A stretch of DNA of 9,131 bases from Clostridia bacterium (lineage in GTDB: Bacteria > Bacillota > Clostridia > Oscillospirales > Acutalibacteraceae): positions 1 through 9,131 of the forward strand of contig CAAFXQ010000075.1 of NCBI GenBank assembly GCA_900767015.1. Reading direction: 5' to 3'. Positions 5,911 through 9,131 of the stretch are shown one piece after another (the stretch's first letter is position 1; each line of letters starts with the position of its first letter). The notes under the pieces were generated by a model. The model was not told the DNA's origin. It did not search any database and was given only the letters and a program-made list of their open reading frames with translations. Position numbers and translations under genes: made by a program.

Positions 5911-6533
5911 CGGTCGAAGCGTTTGATACCCGATTTCGTTTAACGTTTTCTTTTTTTGCCGTCATCACAGCGATGCTTCTGACCTGTGACAGACGGATTG
6001 TCGGTATTTCGGTTATGTCCTCACTTTTGCATGAGTGCGGACATCTTGTTTTCCTGTATGCGTTCGGAGAAAGACCGGAAAGCGTTATCTTCGGTGCTTT
6101 CGGAATCCGGATCGAACGGCAGGGAGTTTCTTCGCTTTGCTATAAGCATCAGGCGGCGGTTGCGATGGGCGGAATTCTTGTCAATTGTGCTCTTGCCGCC
6201 GTTTTTGCCGTTTTATACTGTTTTTTGGCTTGGGACGTTTTCGCTGTCGGCTTTGCCGTCAATATTCTGATCGGGGGACTGAACATGATGCCGGTCGGGA
6301 TACTTGACGCAGGACAATTTTTGCGGTATATTTTATTAGAACGCTTTGACGAAGACGAAACGGAAAGCAAGCTGAATATTGTTTCTGATTTTTCCGTTCT
6401 GCTTTTCGCCTGTTTTTGTGTAGGCTATACCGTCCTGATCAGCCTGAACGCAAGTCTTATCTGTGTTTGCCTGTATCTGATGGCGGTCAATATCAAGCTG
6501 AGAATAGGCGGCTGTCAAAATCCAAAAGAATGA
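5907..6533 (+). CDS. M50 site-2 intramembrane protease, SpoIVFB-like
   Basis: This 208-residue polytopic membrane protein carries the zinc motif HECGH (42-46) in a hydrophobic helix. The third-ligand motif is MPVGILDAGQ (128-137), with Asp134 in place of the usual NPxxxxDG arrangement. Hydrophobic segments lie near 14-28, 33-52, 85-108, 111-128 and 162-194. In B. subtilis, SpoIVFB of this family cuts pro-sigma-K during sporulation and works with SpoIVFA, whose gene precedes it. Here an M23 gene precedes by a 4-bp overlap, and TIGR03960 follows after 27 bp, a gene order also known from spore-forming Clostridia. The protein is shorter than B. subtilis SpoIVFB (288 residues) and ends without the C-terminal CBS domain, so its control would have to differ. 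Family is certain; a role in sigma-K processing is inference, and the true substrate may differ. Confidence 0.9.
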   Translation: MTVEAFDTRFRLTFSFFAVITAMLLTCDRRIVGISVMSSLLHECGHLVFLYAFGERPESVIFGAFGIRIERQGVSSLCYKHQAAVAMGGILVNCALAAVFAVLYCFLAWDVFAVGFAVNILIGGLNMMPVGILDAGQFLRYILLERFDEDETESKLNIVSDFSVLLFACFCVGYTVLISLNASLICVCLYLMAVNIKLRIGGCQNPKE

Positions 6534-6537
6534 AAGG

Positions 6538-6551
6538 CCGGCTTTTGCCGG
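6538..6551 (+). other. Small hairpin before the radical SAM gene
   Basis: CCGGC-TTTT-GCCGG lies between the stop of the M50 gene and the ATG at 6561, and its 3' arm includes the only reasonably spaced G-run (GGG, 6550-6552) that could serve as SD. It has no T run after it, so it is not a terminator. It may lower translation of the downstream gene, but a 5-bp stem can occur by chance. Confidence 0.35.
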
Positions 6552-6560
6552 GTAAAGGCT

Positions 6561-8417
6561 ATGGTTAGTAAGAAAATTGAAAAAATACTTCCGCTCGTTC
6601 AAAAGCCCGGACGCTATACGGGCGGTGAGCTCAACAGCGTGGTAAAAGATAAAAACAAGGTGGATATCCGCTATGCTTTTTGCTTCCCCGACTGTTACGA
6701 AATCGGTATGTCTCACCTCGGAATCAAGATTTTGTATGCGGCGGCGAACGAGCGTGACGATGTGTGGTGCGAACGGGTGTTTGCGCCGTGGCACGATATG
6801 GAAGAGGAGATGAGAAGCCGCTCTCTTCCGCTTTATGCGCTTGAAAGCGGCGACCCGATCAAGGATTTTGACCTGATCGGCTTTACGCTTCAGTATGAGC
6901 TTTCTTATACGAACGTGTTGAATATGCTTGACCTTGCGGGGCTTCCCGTACGGGCAAAAGACCGAACCTCGCTGACGCCGATTGTCGTCGGCGGAGGTCC
7001 GTGCGCCTGCAATCCCGAGCCGCTTGCTGAATTTTTCGATATTTTTTCGTTAGGCGAGGGCGAGGAGGTCTCAAATGAGCTTTTCGATCTTTTGAAAGAA
7101 TGTAAAAAAGAGGGAACAAGCAAGCAGGAATTTTTGAGACGTGCGGCAAAAATCGAGGGCATCTACGTTCCGTCGCTTTATGATATCTCGTATCACGAGG
7201 ACGGCACAATCAAGGCAATCACGCCGAAAGAAACCGCCCCCGAAAAGGTGAAGAAAAGAATTATTTCCGACCTCAACACCGTAAGCTATCCCGATAAATT
7301 TATCGTACCGTTTATCGAGGTTGTTCACGACCGGGTCGTTCACGAAATCTTCCGTGGCTGTATCAGAGGCTGCCGTTTCTGTCAGGCAGGCTTTTTATAC
7401 CGCCCGATACGGGAAAAGTCTCCCGAGGTAATCAATGAGCAGTGCAAGGCTCTTTGTAAAAGTACAGGCTACGACGAAATTTCGCTTTCGTCCTTAAGTA
7501 CGAGCGATTACACCGGTCTCGAGACGCTTATCAACAAGCTTTTTGACTGGACGATTCCCGAAAAAATCAATATTGCGCTTCCGTCTCTTCGTGTTGATAA
7601 TTTTTCGGACGAATTGATGAAAAAGCTTCAGACCGTCAGAAGAAGCGGACTGACCTTTGCGCCCGAAGCAGGTACGCAAAGACTTCGTGACGCTATCAAC
7701 AAAAACGTCACCGAAAAAGAGGTGCTCGAAACGTCGAGAAAGGCTTTCTCGGGCGGTTGGACGGCGGTCAAGCTTTACTTCATGCTCGGACTTCCGACGG
7801 AAACACTTGACGACGTTGCCGGAATCGCCGACCTTTCGCAAAAGGTGGTGGACGAGTTTTACCGCAACCCGGACAAGCCCAAGGGTAAGGGCGTACAGGT
7901 GTCCATCAGCGTAGCTTCCTTTGTTCCGAAGCCGTTTACCCCGTTCCAGTGGGAGGCACAGAACACGAGAGACGAGCTCAGGGTTAAGCAGGAGCATCTT
8001 CTTGCCTCTGTAAAGACCAAAAAAGTAAGAGTCAGCTATCATAAAATTGACATCAGCTTCCTTGAGGGCGTTCTTGCAAGAGGAGACAGACGGCTTTGCG
8101 ATGTTATCGAAAAGGCATGGAAAAACGGCTGTAAGTTCGACTCGTGGGACGACAGCTTTAAAATTGACGTATGGGAGAAAACGTTCGAAGAATGCGGAAT
8201 CGACCCGCTGTTCTACTCGTCAAGAAAACGTGATTTTACCGAAATTCTCCCATGGGATCACCTTGACTACGGAATCCGGAAGCAGTTTCTGATTGACGAA
8301 AACAAAAAGGCCTATGCGGGCAAAACGACCGACCACTGCCGGATTCAATGTGCCGGCTGCGGGGCAAACAGGCTCAACGGAGGAAAATGCGATGCGCTTA
8401 GTAAGAATATGGTTTGA
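6561..8417 (+). CDS. TIGR03960-family B12-binding-like radical SAM protein
   Basis: A radical SAM enzyme of unknown reaction, found in many anaerobes next to TIGR03936. At 618 residues it is full length. An N-terminal cobalamin-binding-type fold (about 30-175, with GGGPCACNPEPLAEFFD at 144-160) lacks an obvious DxHxxG, so real B12 binding is uncertain. The radical SAM core starts at HEIFRGCIRGCRFCQ, with cluster ligands Cys267, Cys271 and Cys274. FAPEAGTQRLR and the KLYFMLGLPTE segment mark later strands of the barrel. The C-terminal tail has a second CxxxCxxC (Cys593, 597, 600) plus Cys610. The start gives the family's usual opening (KKIEKIL...PGRYTGGE) despite a weak SD. The gene follows the M50 gene by 27 bp and overlaps its partner gene by 26 bp. 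In other Clostridia the pair precedes RNase G and L21 genes, which suggests, but does not prove, a role near RNA or ribosomes. Confidence 0.93.
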   Translation: MVSKKIEKILPLVQKPGRYTGGELNSVVKDKNKVDIRYAFCFPDCYEIGMSHLGIKILYAAANERDDVWCERVFAPWHDMEEEMRSRSLPLYALESGDPIKDFDLIGFTLQYELSYTNVLNMLDLAGLPVRAKDRTSLTPIVVGGGPCACNPEPLAEFFDIFSLGEGEEVSNELFDLLKECKKEGTSKQEFLRRAAKIEGIYVPSLYDISYHEDGTIKAITPKETAPEKVKKRIISDLNTVSYPDKFIVPFIEVVHDRVVHEIFRGCIRGCRFCQAGFLYRPIREKSPEVINEQCKALCKSTGYDEISLSSLSTSDYTGLETLINKLFDWTIPEKINIALPSLRVDNFSDELMKKLQTVRRSGLTFAPEAGTQRLRDAINKNVTEKEVLETSRKAFSGGWTAVKLYFMLGLPTETLDDVAGIADLSQKVVDEFYRNPDKPKGKGVQVSISVASFVPKPFTPFQWEAQNTRDELRVKQEHLLASVKTKKVRVSYHKIDISFLEGVLARGDRRLCDVIEKAWKNGCKFDSWDDSFKIDVWEKTFEECGIDPLFYSSRKRDFTEILPWDHLDYGIRKQFLIDENKKAYAGKTTDHCRIQCAGCGANRLNGGKCDALSKNMV

Positions 8418-9054
8418 AAAAAAAGGCATGATCCGCTATATTTCGCACCTTGATTTAATGCGGACGGTGACAAGAGCAATCCGGAGAAGTGAAATTCCGC
8501 TGTGGTACACCGAGGGCTTCAATCCCCACCCGTATATGACGTTCTCTTTGCCGCTGTCTCTTGGAATGGAAAGCGAATGTGAATCGATGGATATCAAAAT
8601 TGAGGGGGACATCACGGACACCGAATTTTTGGAGAAGCTCAAAGCCGCCATGCCCGACGGAATTCATGTGACCGCCGTAACCGAGCCGGTTTTCGACCCG
8701 AAAGAAATCGCCTACGGTGAATTTACGCTTGATTTTGACGGCGACTTTGAGCGTGAAAAAATGAAAGAAGCAATAAACAGTCTTCTTTCACAAGATGAAA
8801 TCATCATTCAGAAGCTCGGTAAAAAAGGGCATAAAAAGGTGATGAAGGAGCTTGACTTAAAGCCTCTTATTTTCGACCCCGCAATCACCGAAACAAAAAG
8901 CGGTGTGCGGCTTTTTGTAAGACTTCCGGCGGGAAGCAAGACGAATGTCAACCCCTCGCTTCTTGCGGATTTAATCGGGAAAGATGTCCCGGAGGCGGTC
9001 TGTCTGATTACGAGAAAGCGGCTTCTGACGTCGGATTTAACCGAGTTTAAATAA
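8392..9054 (+). CDS. TIGR03936-family radical-SAM-linked protein (DUF2344)
   Basis: A 220-residue soluble protein of unknown function, almost always encoded next to, or fused with, a TIGR03960 radical SAM protein; it probably works with that enzyme. Family signatures are at the N terminus: RYISHLDLMR (15-24), then YTEGFNPHPYMTFSLPLSLGMES (39-61). There is no transmembrane segment or cysteine cluster. An in-frame ATG at 8293 would add 33 residues, but I chose 8392: GGAGG at 8379-8383 lies 8 nt upstream, and the family consensus begins at this methionine. The 26-bp overlap with the radical SAM gene places this SD inside the coding sequence of the partner's cysteine tail. The stop is followed by 77 bp to the window end with no further gene, so this appears to be the last gene of the operon, though no terminator is visible. 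Confidence 0.93.
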   Translation: MRLVRIWFEKKGMIRYISHLDLMRTVTRAIRRSEIPLWYTEGFNPHPYMTFSLPLSLGMESECESMDIKIEGDITDTEFLEKLKAAMPDGIHVTAVTEPVFDPKEIAYGEFTLDFDGDFEREKMKEAINSLLSQDEIIIQKLGKKGHKKVMKELDLKPLIFDPAITETKSGVRLFVRLPAGSKTNVNPSLLADLIGKDVPEAVCLITRKRLLTSDLTEFK

Positions 9055-9117
9055 TTTTCAAAAATGTATGTGTTAAAATGATGTGACCCAATAAAAAAGA
9101 GAAGTAACTTCAAAATA

Positions 9118-9126
9118 TGGTATAAT
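9118..9126 (+). promoter_or_regulatory. Extended -10 promoter at the window edge
   Basis: TGGTATAAT contains a perfect TATAAT (9121-9126) with the TGn extension, so a -35 box is not essential, and none is recognisable. An 11-bp inverted repeat, GAAGT-A-ACTTC (9101-9111), sits just upstream where a regulator could bind. The gene it would drive lies outside the window. Confidence 0.5.
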
Positions 9127-9131
9127 GAAAT

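Noticed and set aside
8293..8391. Upstream ATG extending the TIGR03936 protein by 33 residues
   Set aside because: This stretch is the radical SAM gene read in another frame; the strong SD and the family N terminus point to ATG 8392.
9056..9080. Second promoter-like sequence (TATGTGTTAAAAT) resembling that at 1723-1735
   Set aside because: The -10-like box is similar to the flavoprotein promoter, but no acceptable -35 box exists at 16-18 bp, so I do not call it.

Overview
The window looks like chromosomal DNA from a low-to-mid GC Gram-positive anaerobe of the class Clostridia, most likely of the Ruminococcaceae/Oscillospiraceae kind. The evidence is the strong Shine-Dalgarno sites (GGAGG, AGGAG), the near-consensus SigA promoters with 17-bp spacers, and the block M23 peptidase - M50 site-2 protease - TIGR03960 radical SAM protein - TIGR03936 partner, a gene order known from Clostridia. 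The genus assignment is inference. No phage, plasmid, CRISPR or transposase gene is present.

Left part, minus strand (1-1700). A complete tRNA-Ser(UGA) with an encoded CCA end has its own promoter. Beside it lies a two-gene operon, rfbC-rfbD, for the last two steps of dTDP-L-rhamnose synthesis, driven by its own near-perfect promoter. The first two enzymes of that pathway (RfbA, RfbB) are not in the window. The rfbC leader has a small perfect hairpin between a good SD sequence and the ATG.

Middle part, plus strand (1700-4721). A divergent promoter, with its -35 box 10 bp from the rfbC -35 box, drives two overlapping flavoprotein genes: a YhiN/HI0933-family protein and a COG2509-type FAD-dependent dehydrogenase. 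Six in-register 7-bp repeats fill the 5' leader. A rho-independent terminator closes the operon.

Intergenic region 4619-4989. This 371-bp stretch has no credible gene. It holds a second, unrelated 7-bp repeat array, the terminator, and a 79-nt inverted-repeat element whose halves and three internal hairpins fit together as an almost gapless cloverleaf (4798-4876). I regard this as the most interesting unexplained structure in the window.

Right part, plus strand (4993-9054). Four tightly packed genes form an apparent operon: a membrane-anchored LytM/M23 metallopeptidase, an M50 intramembrane protease overlapping it by 4 bp (a SpoIVFA/SpoIVFB-like pair), the TIGR03960 radical SAM protein, and its TIGR03936 partner overlapping by 26 bp. 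RNase G and ribosomal protein L21 genes, which often follow in Clostridia, do not follow immediately. Instead the window ends in a promoter-like sequence.
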